Part shown: piece by piece, positions 11,046 through 23,395 of the stretch
Numbering within the stretch: position 1 is the first letter of the stretch
How the letters are laid out: each line of letters starts with the position of its first letter
Assembly: GCA_944472135.2 (NCBI GenBank)
Contig: OX235262.1
Coordinates: 37,871,804 to 37,935,803 of the forward strand
Reading direction: 5' to 3'
DNA from: Trichobilharzia regenti
Taxonomy: Eukaryota; Platyhelminthes; Trematoda; Strigeidida; Schistosomatidae
DNA: 64,000 bases
Program-made: the position numbers and the translations under genes
Notes under the pieces: generated by a model
Databases searched by the model: none
Seen by the model: the letters and a program-made list of their open reading frames with translations, nothing else
What the model was told of the DNA's origin: nothing

Positions 11046-13139
11046 TAACTGATGTAACTTCTGACTTCATTTTCAATGTAGTATGTTTTTCGATAGGAAA
11101 AGCAGGAAAAAATAACTTTGAATTCTTTTATTTCATTTATTTCAGTTAATTAACGAAAAACTAGAAGGGATCTCTGGAACTATTCAGTCTAACATCTGAT
11201 ATTCAAATTAAGCGCTTTGCATATATACATATATATATATACAGAAATGAAAGCTCTGTTTTATCAGTGAAGTAATAATTCGCAAGTGATTGAATTCTGT
11301 ACATTTATTCAATGCGATACTCTGGGTTTACTAATCACAACACTGATAGTTTTATTTGGTGTATTTTAACTTGTATGATATATAAATGTACATATGGTAT
11401 GACAGCTAGTATGCTACCAGATGTTTGGTAACTCTTGGTTGTAATACTGGGACTCAGGTTCCACTATTAAGTACACTAAGCAAGTCTACGGAAGACTAAA
11501 TAAGACTGTTCTCTCTTAAATACCTCCTGCTAAGTGAACTGAGGGAAAAATCAGAAGACAAAAGTCATCTGTACTGATGAGAATATCAGCTTTATTTGCT
11601 TTTAAATCATCATACCAATACACTACTAACTTGATAGGTTGTATAATATGAGGCATCATTGGCTGTGCTAAAGACCTAATTGTCTATTCTGATTTAAACC
11701 AATGTAAACTATATTTTGGTCTGCAAATGTAAGTATTTTGACATTAGGTGAAACTGGAAGAGCATAATGTATACATATAGAAATGCCTTAAAATTTCAAG
11801 TCTTTTCAGTGTAAGACAAATACTTTTCTGTGTCAGTAGGACCAATATATCTCAATTAAACTAAACGTTTTCATTTTTCATAAATAATAATGTAACATTA
11901 TGTTGATGACATTATTTTCACCCATATGGCCACGTGGCAATAATATTTAAAGGTATTATTACTATTTCATTTAAATGGACTGATGTAGTACACATCTTAA
12001 TATAGCAAAGATTTAAGTGCATACTTTACAATATCAGTGTTTTATTACACTGAATACAGAAATATTTAAATAATTAAATAATAAATTAATTAAATTTTCG
12101 CCTTTTCTAAAAATAAAAAAATGTTGAATGAGGATAAACCTTGTCAGCCTCATGTTTCTATATCACAGTTTTGGGACATATTTTTCTGTTATTGACTGCC
12201 AGTGTGAAGCGAATGCTTACACAACCACTGGTAGATGAAGGCAGTGCTTCATCATTTCAACAAAGGGAATTTATGTCATTAGATTCATACAATATATTTC
12301 AATGACAGACACACAACTGGTTAGTTTGGTCTCTGTTAGCTGCCTTACCTCACAGGCGGAAAAGTTGAAACTAGAATAAAACAGCTATCCCGTACTCTTT
12401 GATTTTCAATGGTCTTCTAAATGAATTAACTAAATAACGATACATACTGTGGGATAAATTGAATTGCAACAAGCTTAAAATTTTAATATCAGCAAATTTG
12501 TTGAATTAGCGCTTTTCAAGACGAATGGCTATGAAAATAATAAAATCCGGAGGGTAATTTCTCAGAATACACAATGCGATCAAATGCTGTACACATATGA
12601 GACCTTTCCCTTTCATCACTCACTTGTAATCCAAACCTAAAAGGTATATGGTTGTTATTGTGAATACGCTGTCGATCATTTCTCCCATACTTCGAGATTT
12701 AACTCCTTGATTAAGCCTTTACAGAGGTCTAAGTAACTTAAGGCGAGTATAAGTTACTGCTAATTGATATTTACCAGATATAACATCGTCGGCATATAAA
12801 AATTTCTTTTGGACACAAATTTCTTAGATATCAAAGTTGATAATAATAATCACGCAAAAATTAAGGTATTGTAGAGGCTTGCGGTATCTTACTTTGTAAA
12901 ACACGAGGATAATTCATAGTAATTTCGCCAGTACACAATAAAAATGCACAAAGCAGAGTTTACTGAAAATAATAATAATGTTCATTTTGGTTTTATTCGT
13001 AACTGTATTTTTGATGCAGTGTGAAATTCTCAGCATTTAGTACAGTATTGCATCTAATATTCTCTTAATACCATATACTCAAAGGGAAAAAAGATAAAGA
13101 GCTTTTCTGTAGTTTATAGTAATAATAATTCACAGCTGT
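10985..13139. other. Long spacer, nothing recognised
   Basis: About 2.1 kb of AT-rich DNA. A (TA)n run lies at about 11220-11243. No frame or repeat copy I recognise; it could be intron or intergenic. Confidence 0.4.
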
Positions 13140-13356
13140 AGAATCCCCGCCGACCACGCGGGCGGTTATGGGTTCGATCTCCGGCCAAAGACTCACTCCT
13201 TTACCTCGCTAAGCCAGTAGTAAGACTGGTAAAGAAGGAAGGTTGGGCATGAGGCTAGCAACGCCACCCTATAAAAAATATCCACCAAGGCTACAGAAAC
13301 TTCAAGCCTTTAGCTTGAAGCCATATGTTCCACTGAGAAAGTAGAGGAATAAAAAA
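13140..13356 (+). repeat. tRNA-derived SINE, subfamily A
   Basis: The tRNA-like head is shortened: it starts within the D/anticodon region, but the B box (GGGTTCGATCTCC) is clear near 13168. The family body follows (CTCCTTTACCTCGCT, then GGTTGGGCATGAGGCTAGCAA and GAAACTTCAAGC), with the 3' block TTGAAGCCATATGTTCCAC that matches RTE LINE 3' ends, and an A-rich tail. Confidence 0.85.
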
Positions 13357-13396
13357 ACGTATTAATCCAATGATATTTTAGTGAAAGATTTGTCTG

Positions 13397-13575
13397 TGCG
13401 TCGGTGACACAGCGGTTAGGATGCTCGCCAACCGTACACATGGTCTAGGGTTCGATCCCCGCCGATGGACACCTGACATCAATGATCGGTCTGCTAAATT
13501 TGGGCTACCAGTATCACATGCTGATAATTCTGTATATGTATCAAAATACTGTGTGGAATCAAGCTATAATAAAAA
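13397..13575 (+). repeat. tRNA-derived SINE, subfamily B
   Basis: A complete tRNA-like head: GCGTCGGTGACACAGCGG with the A box, then GGTTCGATCCCC as B box. After it the sequence leaves subfamily A and carries a different tail (CACCTGACATCAATGATCGG, ending GTGTGGAATCAAGCT and an A-run). Similar tails are seen at 27580-27757(-) and 47420-47575(-). Probably transcribed from its internal pol III promoter when young. Confidence 0.85.
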
Positions 13576-14189
13576 AAAATAATAATCAAGAAATTACAGT
13601 TTTGCAGTAAGTTATTTATTTCAAGCCTTACGCCTTTTCCAAAACATTGAATGCGTGCCATATATGGAACCAATGGGTTTTCATATTTAGTCGGGCAACT
13701 GCAGTCTTTTGTAACTGTTTCTGGCTCTACCATTAGAGGCGGAGTGGATAAATTGTGAACAGAGTTGTGGCTTCGGGTCCGACAACATGAGTTTTACGAA
13801 TTTCTTTGGTGAGTATAAATGTCCATCAATAAAAATATCAACTGTTGGACTTAAAATCACATTAGTGATGGTACCAACAGTTCTTATTTCCCTTCACAAT
13901 GTAAGTATATGTGATATAAACAGATTACATTTGATCATTTTGGACTCACCGATTTTCATTTCAGGTATACCATCTAATGGTATTGTATTCTAGGAGCCAG
14001 TAATGAACCAGCTAAAACTCGGTCAAGCTCTATGCAGCAACCTTATATCATAAACTATATGGTAGAACTTCTTGATGACTCAACTGAGTGCTTATGATAA
14101 CCAAAATTTCACTTTAACATGTTTAATATAGAACTATCCAAACTATAAAAATTCTTTGATGTACAGAGGCTGAGTACTAGATGCATATT
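13576..14189. other. Spacer, nothing certain
   Basis: No recognised gene. The 5' part of the following PLE may begin here but is too decayed to place. Confidence 0.35.
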
Positions 14190-14660
14190 TCAGGATCCCT
14201 GGATCACAAAACGTGTACAAACCAAATTTTCATCAAAACTTATTGAAACTTGCATCTGGGGAAGCGGTTACATCGGGAGGACAGAAAGAAGGGCACACTT
14301 CCAATTTTCTGACTATGTACCAAAAAACCTACGTCTCAACGGAACAAGCGTTTACAATAGTGCCATTACTGGGTATCCGCTTGATATGGGTCATGAGCTA
14401 GAAATAGCTTAATTCTTCAAAATCACCAATAGACAAAAATGCTCAATTCTCCTTACGTTCACCGAAGCCGTCTTTATCAAACTCGTGAAACCTGAGTTTT
14501 GCCTGCAGAAAGAAGCACTTATCAATCTTTCCTTGCACTGCTAATTGGATGTCATATTCTGTGTTTCACTTGGTTACGTCATTTTTGGCTTTAACCTCAA
14601 TCCCCCTTCTAAACAGCGTAATTGTGCTCGTCTGTTTTTTCTATGATTTGAGTTGAACTC
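14190..14660 (+). mobile_element. Penelope-like element: GIY-YIG endonuclease and C-terminus (family 2)
   Basis: From about 14240 one frame reads ETCIWGSGYIGRTERRAH, an intact GYIGR(T) nuclease motif. It is followed by VPKNLRLNGTSVYNSAITG, a GHELEIA block and, after one stop, the C-terminal FTEAVFIKLVKPEFCLQK block ending near 14550. The motif order and spacing are those of PLE endonucleases, which nick target DNA to prime RT. The RT domain is absent. Its 3' untranslated part is unlike family 1, so at least two PLE families are present. Confidence 0.8.
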
Positions 14661-15499
14661 AGTACATTGTTACCTAGTTTGTTGGTCACCCATCATCTTC
14701 CTGATCTTTCATCTTTATTACATAACTCCTTTACCATTGTAAGCATACATTTACCCTGTTTAAACTTGAACTGCCTGTGTAAAAACAATATAAGTGCAAT
14801 TTTCTGAGCACCGTTCATTAAATCCGGAACCTCCTGTCGACTGACATCGTGTAAATCTGCAGTTATGTTTAAACGTTTCTGTAGGTAAACTTAGTGATTT
14901 ATTCAAGCTGTAGGCAGCTAATGAGAAGTAAATGAATTAAATGATGGCAAAAACTGTTGTACTTGTTTTGTTCAAAATTGAATGAGACAAAGCTGTTCTG
15001 CTGAAGTTTAATCAACACCAGCTGCAAAAACTCGTTTCTTGAGGCTCATCTACTCGGCACAGTTAGCTCTGAGACGGTCAGATAGCATCAGGTTTCTATA
15101 TCAAAATAGAAAAAGTGTGTTTGCTAAAGGTCTTCGTTATTTCACTATGTTGTGACCAGCGGGGTCAAACTGGCAGTCTGTAACTACAGTCACTCACCAT
15201 GTAGATTTAAAGTGTTTCACGCTGTCTTGCAATAAGCTGAGTAAAAACCGCTGGACCGAAATAACGTGCCCTCTTCAAAACTAAATAGCTATAAGGTGAA
15301 CCATTATTAACAGTTATAGTCAAACCCAAATACTACAAATTGATATCAAGCGCCCATCGATTTTCGATTTTGCTAATAGATTTCTGGAGTTGTGACTTGT
15401 CAGTTTTTTAGTGTGCATTATATGAATAATTTATTTTAGATGTCAGGATCCATTCATTCATTAGTGAAATATGAAGAATAATAAATGAAGTTAGTACCA
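14661..15499. other. Spacer, nothing recognised
   Basis: The first ~100 bases may be the PLE 3' untranslated region. The rest holds nothing I can identify. Confidence 0.4.
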
Positions 15500-15860
15500 T
15501 TATTATTATTATTCTGTTGGGTCTGAAGTGAAACATAGGCCTTGAACAGGATATATCCATCTACACCTTTTCTCTTCGGTCCTCTTTATTCAGCTTTACG
15601 ACGGCACGTAGGCTGTCATATGCTCCTCACACAACCTACTCCTTTCTGGTCTCGGACCTCTGCCCCACTTATCGGTTTTCATTCAAGTTCCAATTGAGGA
15701 CCTGCAGGGTGATGCCGCTCAACGACCCCCTCAGCATGTGTCCGACTCATCTCTATTTCCTTCAGCATGCAAACTGATAGGTAGGTTCTTAATCAGTTCT
15801 TCCCCATAGTTCCTTGTTGACAATTCCTTCTGGAGATGCAATAATATATAGTTCCACAGA
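15500..15860 (-). mobile_element. RTE LINE, 3' fragment, reverse strand
   Basis: Reverse complement shows the end of an RTE C-terminal domain (degraded RKWRWVGH-type region around 15740-15770), the 3' untranslated part with GCCTATGTTTCAC near 15530, and an (AAT)n tail at 15500-15515. 5'-truncated and diverged from the other copies. Confidence 0.7.
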
Positions 15861-17544
15861 TGAGACTCGTCCAGCTGGTTTGCACACTCAACCTAAGCCA
15901 TGAAGCTTTACTGTTTCACGGTTAAATTTATTTCACAAATTAATCTGAGACAAATACTTGATACGGAACAAGATTACAACTACCCCAAAAAATCTCAGCT
16001 AATCGGATTGACGTCCATTTCAGTGTATCCTTACGCATATTATATAACTTGGAACAGTTGGAGAAGCCAGAGAGGTTGTTTGGTTTGTGGTCGTCCAGAA
16101 GTCTAGTTCTAGGCTAATTAAGGTATTCAGGAGCCTTGAAAGTAATGATATGGCAGAAACTTTACCTCTGATTGTTCCGGATCTACAGCTATTACAAAAA
16201 GACGATAATCCAAGTAGCATTAGGCAGACAAAACAGAATTATGACAAATCTCGAACACTCAACCTTTCCTTTTTCTCCAGGTTCATGAATCTGAAATATC
16301 TTTAGGCTAGTAAATAAATGAGTTAGTAAAATATTACTGTTATCTAGTTCCATCATTTTTACTATGTTCCATAATATCACCCTATGTATTCTCTTTCATA
16401 AGGAAGTTTTGTTAGTAAGATTTCACCTATATTTATATCTATATTAAGGTAGTTAAAAGTGAGAACAAGTTATGATACATAAGTGTTGGTTGAATGCACA
16501 GCACGCCAAATACTGATTAGTTCTTCTTATAAATGCTTATTATTAAAAATATAACGTTATCAAAAGTGTTCATTATTAAGTCAGTATTCTCTCATTGACA
16601 AACTGATGACAGATATTTCTGACTTAAATATTGGACATAATGTAGTAATGACAGAAAAAAAATGAAAAACTTTCTCTCTCAATAATACCTTTGATGTATA
16701 TCTTCAACGAAGCGTATAGATTTCTTTATTTAGAGTCATGGATGAATACCCATCGATTGTTTCTTTTGCTGAAGGATAAGAAACTATACTCCTTTTCATT
16801 ATTAATGAGAACTAATTGGTCTAGTATTAGTTAAATAATGCCCTTTTTTAGAATATAGTTCATAGACAATTGAAGACTTAGAGTTTTTGTCTAATAAGGA
16901 GTCAGTTTCATAGAGTAAGAAAAACAGTTTTACAACAGGATGTTGTATTGTTCCTATGTATTCCGACAAGCTAAACATAGGTTGAAACAATTTGTACATC
17001 ATTTGTATGCAAAGTGATTGGTAATTGTTAGTGAGGAAGTAATGCATTCGATGCGAAATGAAACCAGTATTGGAGGATTCGCTTACTTTAGATGATCAGT
17101 GATATAGATGTGAAAGACTACCACTAAATATTAAGTGAAAATTCTCCAACCTATACCACTTAAAATAGAGACATGAATTTGTGGAAATGTAACAGCAAGA
17201 TCAGGTGCATCAACGAAAATTGAGAAAGAAGGTTATGCAATGGAGGCATCATAAAATTAGGCAACCATAAATGGTGAAAAGCCCAGAGGTAGATAAAAAC
17301 TGACAATTCTTTCTGCCTGAATGTGTCTAAATCTCTCACTGACTTGTCCTAACTACTGACATGAAAGATATTTCTTCTCCTGCTGTTATTTGGGAACTTA
17401 TCAAGTTCATGAAACATCCGCACACAATCAATGACGAAAATAAAGCAATGGTTTTAGTGATGAGGTGATTTTTAGTGATTTCGTTTTCTGCATCTTCACT
17501 TTCTCATTTATAAACATTTTTTCATGCGAGAGGATAGTAAAAAA
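15861..17544. other. Long spacer, nothing certain
   Basis: Two overlapping forward frames (15900-16106 and 16087-16305) look slightly protein-like, the second with LIKVFRSLESNDMAETLPL, but I recognise no family and see no splice or promoter context. The rest is AT-rich. Confidence 0.35.
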
Positions 17545-18080
17545 GCGATGAGTTTTCAAGGTCTGCGATAATTGAACACCTTGTCAACATTGGTCATTCC
17601 ATCTTAACAAACACACCATCCAAAGTAATCTATAAGGTAAAGAATAAGCTGTCGAATGCGATACGCTGTCGTTTCTGTGACATCACTAAAGCCTTTGCCA
17701 TTCAGTTAGAGAAATCGGAGCCATGCATGCAGAAGAAAATTATTCATTTACTTCTGCCATCATGTTTACAAGCCTATTGATTCCCATTGATTTTTGTGTG
17801 CTTCTTTTCCTAACTCCTTAGAATTCTCAGGTGATTTCATATTTCCCTTCGTTTCTATGTGCATCGTGACCACCAATCATGCAATAAATTATCCATCTTA
17901 TCACGTAACTCTAATATCCTTATCCATTTCTCCTATGCATTGAGTAATATTGACTACTATGTTTGTGGCAACTCAGCACTTTTGTTACTATCCTCTTTCA
18001 TGAGAAAAATTGTATATGAATGAGATTGTACAGCTAAAGAGGGAACTAAATTCACCGAAAGTGCATCTCTGTTGAACTTG
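17545..18080 (+). mobile_element. Penelope-like element, 3' end (family 1)
   Basis: Opens with SAIIEHLVNIGHSI, VIYKVKNKLSNAIR and AFAIQLEKSEPCMQKK, the C-terminal end of a PLE polyprotein just after the GIY-YIG core, ending near 17760. A ~300-base 3' untranslated region follows that parallels 2690-3040 and 62130-62440. The terminal hairpin is weak (GAAAGTGCATCTC). 5'-truncated. Confidence 0.8.
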
Positions 18081-18984
18081 TCAAGTTAACAGTCTCGTTT
18101 CACTGTATAGTAAATATAAGAGTCACTGAAAGGAATCGGATTTTCAGTGTATGACTTTGCACCAAAACCCAGTGGATCAAACTTCTCTCCCTTATGAAAG
18201 CATACATAAAGGTATAAATATAGGAATGTAAGGAAACTACATTAAGTCGGAGAGACAGGATTGGATGAACTCGGAAGAATACGCAGTCAGTGAACCTAGT
18301 TGAATTCCTACTTCATGATGATAGGCATTTCTAACTTCTCTTTCTTTTATTTTTAACTCCCTATCAGTTGACTTTCTGAGGCTTTGTCATTTAGTTTCTC
18401 CTTATAAGAAACGCTGTACTTAATTTATCAGGATTCTCTGTTGTTGTTATTATTATTATTTCTGCTGATCAATAAAGAGCTGCTTGTCATCGGCCAGTGC
18501 TTCATTATGCCTGATAGACGTTTGTTTAAAATTAACCTACGCGCGATCTACTAATTGTAACGAAGACAATAAATGAGCAGTTTTTTAAACTTACAACTGT
18601 GTTAAGTGTAAAATTAGAGGAAAAATTATATCAATTTTTCACTAAAAGAGACATGAAATTTCATGTTATTCATGAAGATAACATCATACATAATTAAAAA
18701 TTGTCTTCTTTACATGCAAGTAATTGAATAATGAAATATTTATTTGTAAATTTTGCTACTGATATTCTCCGAAACCAATAAACTATAGTCTTTTCAAAAG
18801 TCTTGCATAGCGATATTGAAAAAAGAAGCTTTTTTGATGCCATTAAACATTTACTTGGAAAAATGTTTGGCAGTGCTCACTACAGTTTAGAAAAAGTTAT
18901 TTGTTTTTCTACCTTTTGCCTGGTCACTTTTAAGTTTTAACGGTGAATCTCATATAAACAGACATCTGTCAGAAAACCATAACA
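18081..18984. other. Spacer, nothing recognised
   Basis: AT-rich. A GTT/ATT microsatellite lies near 18440-18462. No gene seen. Confidence 0.4.
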
Positions 18985-19182
18985 ACCTAGACAACATCTA
19001 CAGCAGTTAAGGAGTCCTGTACATTCCTTGCCTTACGAGTTGAACACAGGGATCCAAGTCTGAAGTCACAGCAGCAGTGATTTTTTTACAAGGTGCAGTT
19101 GCTAACTTGACTCATAACTTTCTCAAAACTAGAAGACCCACGTGGTTGGCGAGCATTTTACCACAGAACCACTGATGCACAG
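18985..19182 (-). repeat. tRNA-derived SINE, subfamily A, degraded
   Basis: Reverse complement begins GTGCATCAGTGGTTCTGTGG (A-box region), then GCTCGCCAACCACGTGGG, and keeps the body order (GAGTCAAGTTAGCAACT, then CTTCAGACTTGGATCCCTGTG). The RTE-like 3' block is recognisable but mutated. Confidence 0.65.
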
Positions 19183-19954
19183 GGATCCCTCTCGAGTACA
19201 TCTCACAAAAGATTGAACTTAGGACTTTCAGAATGCAAAGCGAACACGCCAAACGCTCATTTTGGAGTTGGAATTCAAAAGTCTGGTAGCCTTGGCTGCT
19301 GAAAATTCGCCGGAAAATGCCAATCTACAACAACCACTCATTGTATTTTGGTTTTGATTTATGATGAAATTCGCCTTACATAGAGTCAAATCAACACAAA
19401 TACTAATTCTACATCCTTTATTACGTCTCTCTTCAAAATTAATCTTACATGTCATTGTTCTTCATTTCAAGCTGTGGCCTCTTCACAATTTTTATTAGTC
19501 AGAACTAAAGCATACGAAGTACTTGAAGATAGTTTTCAATGGTCTAAATTGCATTTGAATGTTCTTTTTTTTCCTGATTTTCATTTAAAATGCTAAGTTT
19601 AACCAACCCACTTGTATATCATTTCATCGTGTGGACTCGTTAGTATTAGTTTTCAATGGGTTTCGACCATACTTTCGATAGTGATTGACAGTGAAATCAG
19701 GAAAGAGATCTTCCCCATATAACGACTCGTTAAAACAGCAAAGCTGCAAAAACAAAAACAGAATTGTATATCGGCAAATGGACACCGATCTAAAATAGCA
19801 AATGTCTTATCACCCTTAAAAGAATCACTTTGAGTTTCAACATCAATGGGAAAATTAACGTATACAGCGGTGAAAGAAACTCCGTTTGATGACAATCAAA
19901 CCAAAAACACACCTAGGTTCTACTGAGAGCTCTTAATAGATTTTTTTCCTTCAC
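19183..19954. other. Spacer, nothing recognised
   Basis: Short reverse frames (19228-19455, 19653-19895) have no recognisable motif. Confidence 0.4.
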
Positions 19955-20176
19955 ATTTCTTAGTGGAACATAGGGCTTCAAGCTAGAAGACTGAAGTTTC
20001 GGTAGCAGTGTTTATTTTACAGGTTGGGGTTGCTAGCTTCATGCCCAACCTTTCCCCTTTACCAGCATTATTCCTGACTTGGCAAGGTAAAGGAGTGCGT
20101 CGGCCGGGGATCGAACCACGAACCACATGAGGCGTGGCCGGCGGTCGTCCTAACCGCTATGCCACCGACGCACGTC
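19955..20176 (-). repeat. tRNA-derived SINE, subfamily A, well preserved
   Basis: Reverse complement starts GTGCGTCGGTGGCATAGCGG, contains the B box (GGTTCGATCCC), the CTCCTTTACC body and the tail AGCTTGAAGCCCTATGTTCC. All segments are in family order. Among the best-preserved members here. Confidence 0.9.
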
Positions 20177-20659
20177 TTCATAAGTTTATTGCTTAATAGA
20201 TAATTTCCATAGAATGGTGCACAAATTCTTGGTGTTATGCACTGTTTGAAATAATTTGGTGAGCGGTAACTGGCAGTGGAATCCATGATTTGAATTTCAT
20301 CATATTTGGGGCTGGTCAGATTACTTCAAATGAAGTCCTCAGAAATCTTCGAAGCATCCGGACAAAGAACCGACCTATCAACAGAGAATGAACACTTCGC
20401 CTCAGTCAGTAATCGGGAATATCCAAACTGAATTCACTAATTATATACTATTAGTAGGTTTTATACCTCACCGCCACTTAGTTTATCATTTATTGTATTA
20501 CAGTATCATCCGTGCTGGTCTACAACCGTTATCCACTAAAGATTATAGGCGCTGTTATGAATCATAGTATTTTATTGACTTTAAGATGTTTCTTTCTTGT
20601 GTTTTCGGTGACATTTCTAGTGAATAATTTGATTTGTCACCATTGTTTATTTATATTTT
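20177..20659. other. Spacer, nothing recognised
   Basis: No repeat copy or gene recognised. Confidence 0.4.
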
Positions 20660-20882
20660 ACTCCTTTACGTTCCTAGGGGAATAAAAGGCTTCAAGCTAG
20701 AGGCTTGACGTTTTAGTAGTAGTGGTATTGATGCGTTGCTAACCCCATGCCCAACCTTTGGTCTTTACCGGCCTTATTACTGACTTAGCGAGGTAAAGGA
20801 GTACTTCGGCGAGGGATCGAACCCCTAACCACCTGCGTAGTTGGCGAGCATTCTATCCCTGCAACATTTACACCTATGTCAC
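20660..20882 (-). repeat. tRNA-derived SINE, subfamily A
   Basis: Reverse-strand copy with degraded A box, B box GGTTCGATCCC near 20818 and the body. Its tail runs GCCTTTTATTCCCCTAGGAA, somewhat different from the RTE-like block of its neighbours. It lies about 480 bp from another reverse-strand member. Confidence 0.8.
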
Positions 20883-21757
20883 TATTTATTTTACTCTGAC
20901 CGTCTGAGTTCATATCACCATTCATACTGCTGAACAAAAGTGACTTACTAACAGTTAATGTTGTATAATTCATGCGAAACTATCTGTTAGAGTCTCTTAA
21001 TAATGTTTACTTATGCATTCGAAACTGGTAAAATGCTCATGTTTTAAAGAAATGCAGAATTATATGTCTAAGATAAAATATTTTAGAAATTCTGCTTGTG
21101 TTTAGGATTAACGGGAATTCATTAATAAGACTAACTTGTGTTAGCATGCAGAACTTGAAATAAAACTGTTGATTATGAGAAAAGACTATCACGCAGTTAT
21201 CTGTTGACTGGATATATTAAAGATCATTTTGATAAAATCAAATTAAAAAAACGTTTACAAAATCTAGTTTTAAAAGCAAATGTTGAGTAGAACACACAGA
21301 AGCAGATTGAATGATGGCAATTAATAAGTCTCACTTTAGATTTACTCATGTTCCTGAGTGCTTTTTCATTGGATGAAGAGTTAGTTTTTCCCATCTAATA
21401 TTGTGATTATATTCCAGGAAGTTCTGATGAAAAGGAAAAATATGGTCTCTTTGCATGATGCTTCTGAAAGAAGCGTAGAATATGTCTTGTTTTTCCTCTG
21501 TCTGACAACAATGACAATACATGTTTGGCTGTTATTCACACGTACTTATTGATGGATCTTGATATCCACACAAATATGGTTAATACAGAAAACTGCACTT
21601 GGTGGCCTGCTTAAAACTTGGACTTCCAAAAACTTCCATCGCCCTGCTGTGTATATCTTCTCTTACTCGGTTTATTTTGCTCGATCAAGATATGACCTGT
21701 TATGGTATTGTCTACACTTGTGTGTATTTAGAACGCTGACAAGCTTCTGATTCGCAG
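20883..21757. other. Spacer, nothing recognised
   Basis: A 63-codon forward frame at 21559-21750 precedes the possible exon below; no motif is recognised in it. Confidence 0.35.
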
Positions 21758-21868
21758 GTTCCTGCTAAACTGAAGGATAGGCCTGATTGTTGGTGGCAGC
21801 GTATTCCAATACATGAGAAAATTGTTCCTCATTTATGTCCTTCGGTCTCAAAATGTACTTCTGACTGA
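21758..21868 (+). CDS. Possible terminal exon of a host gene (unrecognised)
   Basis: A TTCTGATTCGCAG sequence resembling a 3' splice site ends at 21757 and is followed at once by 36 open codons (beginning VPAKLKDRPDCWWQRIP) and a TGA. The stretch is less AT-rich than its surroundings and encodes a protein-like mix including WW and Cys residues. I do not recognise it. No matching upstream exon or poly(A) signal is pinned down, so it may be chance or part of an old repeat. Confidence 0.2.
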   Translation, partial: VPAKLKDRPDCWWQRIPIHEKIVPHLCPSVSKCTSD

Positions 21869-22297
21869 ACATTTAACAGTTGGCTTGCAACTAGATATCG
21901 TAGATTTCTTGAAGGATGCTAAGCAGATATATTATAATGGAACGGTTTGTGTCTCAGCTGAAGGACCATTGTGTAACAGGATATACTACTGCCAATTAAT
22001 ATTTTACTTGAAGATATTGTACGAAGGGGAAATATCATGCCATAAACTCTTCTTAAAATTCTGTATATTTTATGTATACTCTCCAGAATGTGAAGATGTT
22101 ATTATTATTATGAGAATGCGTTTTCTAATTAGTCTTCATGTAAATTTGAACGACATAATATATGTATTATTTGAGAAAGAAAAAACATTGTTGCAAAGTA
22201 ACATGGATCCATTTTATTTCGTTGCTTCTCATCAGATGCACACAACCTGTCATCTCCAATTGAATAAGTCATTTTAAATTTTTAACATACTTATAGT
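21869..22297. other. Spacer with a 154-codon frame of unknown status
   Basis: A forward frame (21813-22277) overlaps the possible exon. Its first part (DIVDFLKDAKQIYYNG) looks protein-like, but the rest is dominated by Ile/Leu/Phe codons, as in AT-rich chance frames. No motif is recognised. Confidence 0.3.
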
Positions 22298-23395
22298 CTA
22301 TCAACAGGCATACTGTAAGAGCATCAAAGTGAGAAGAAACGTCAGAATGATAAGATAGCTGGATTACGATAGTATATATATATATATATATATAAAGTGA
22401 CTTCTGCTCACCATATTACATCACAATCTTTTTAAATCTTTAAATATTCACATTTTTAATATTAGAACAAGACATATAAGTGAACAATATTGTTTTCAAT
22501 CAGATTTTCATCAGGCTTTACTCTAATTTACATAGATTTATACATAAAAAGTTTTAACCAATGACGGTGATTTTGTGGATTAAATAATAATGGCACGGAA
22601 AACATCAAAAAAATCTATAAGAAGTTCTATTTTGGCTCATTTGATTGAGAGCGGTCACCAAGTGGACAAAAATAGTGCCTTCAAAGTTATCTATCGCATT
22701 CCACCGAGCCTTTAGAACGGAATTCGAATCCGTCTTTTACACATAGCCGAAGCTATGGGGATTCGAGAGAATAATCCTAGTCTTTGTATACAAAAAGAAA
22801 TTTGTTCTACCTTTCTCTCCCTTCTTCGCCTAGATGAACTCTATTCAAAACCCTCCCACCCTTTCTTATTTTCCATCTCCTTCGTATTTTTATGATATTT
22901 ATTTAAAGTCCGATTATCTGTCCACTTCACCTTTAGTATTACGTAACTTTGAAGATTTGACCTAATTTATATATTGAATTGTCTGCATATACCTTTGTTA
23001 TTCTTATCACTACCTGCATAAACCTTATTAGCAATATTTTATCATCATTATAATCATCGTTATTAACTACGTTCAAAACATCTACCACATTATTATTATT
23101 ACTATTATTTAATCCATAAAATCACCGTCATTGGTTAGAAATTTTTATCAATAAATCTATGTAAATTAGAGTAAAGCCTGATGATCTCACTTCTTGCTCA
23201 CCAAATTTTCATGTTCTCTTATCTAACTAAGTAATTTTTCGTCACCACATTGAAATATTTCTCGATTAAGTTTCGAGAAGCTTCTCTCTAACAAGGTATA
23301 TATGTATATACAACTATTTACACTGTAATACTTCAGCTAACTTATCATCCTGACGTTTTATCTCACTCTGAAGCTCCTACAGTATGCCTGTTGAT
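22298..23395 (+). mobile_element. Penelope-like element with inverted arms
   Basis: Two ~300-base arms in inverted orientation (about 22298-22605 and 23085-23395) flank a short body. Each arm carries TTTATCAACAGGCATACTG-type sequence at its outer end and ACCAATGACGGTGATTTT at its inner end. The middle of the arms differs between sides and includes a (TA)n run at 22373-22395. The body (22605-22880) reads KSIRSSILAHLIESGHQVD, FKVIYRIPPSL and AEAMGIRENNPSLCIQKE, the C-terminal part of a PLE polyprotein. RT and YIG motifs are missing. Inverted terminal repeats are known in PLEs. Confidence 0.75.

Noticed and set aside
21813..22277. 154-codon open frame as a gene
   Set aside because: Mostly Ile/Leu/Phe/Tyr codons, typical of AT-rich chance frames, and it runs up to a PLE arm. 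Only its first part looks protein-like.
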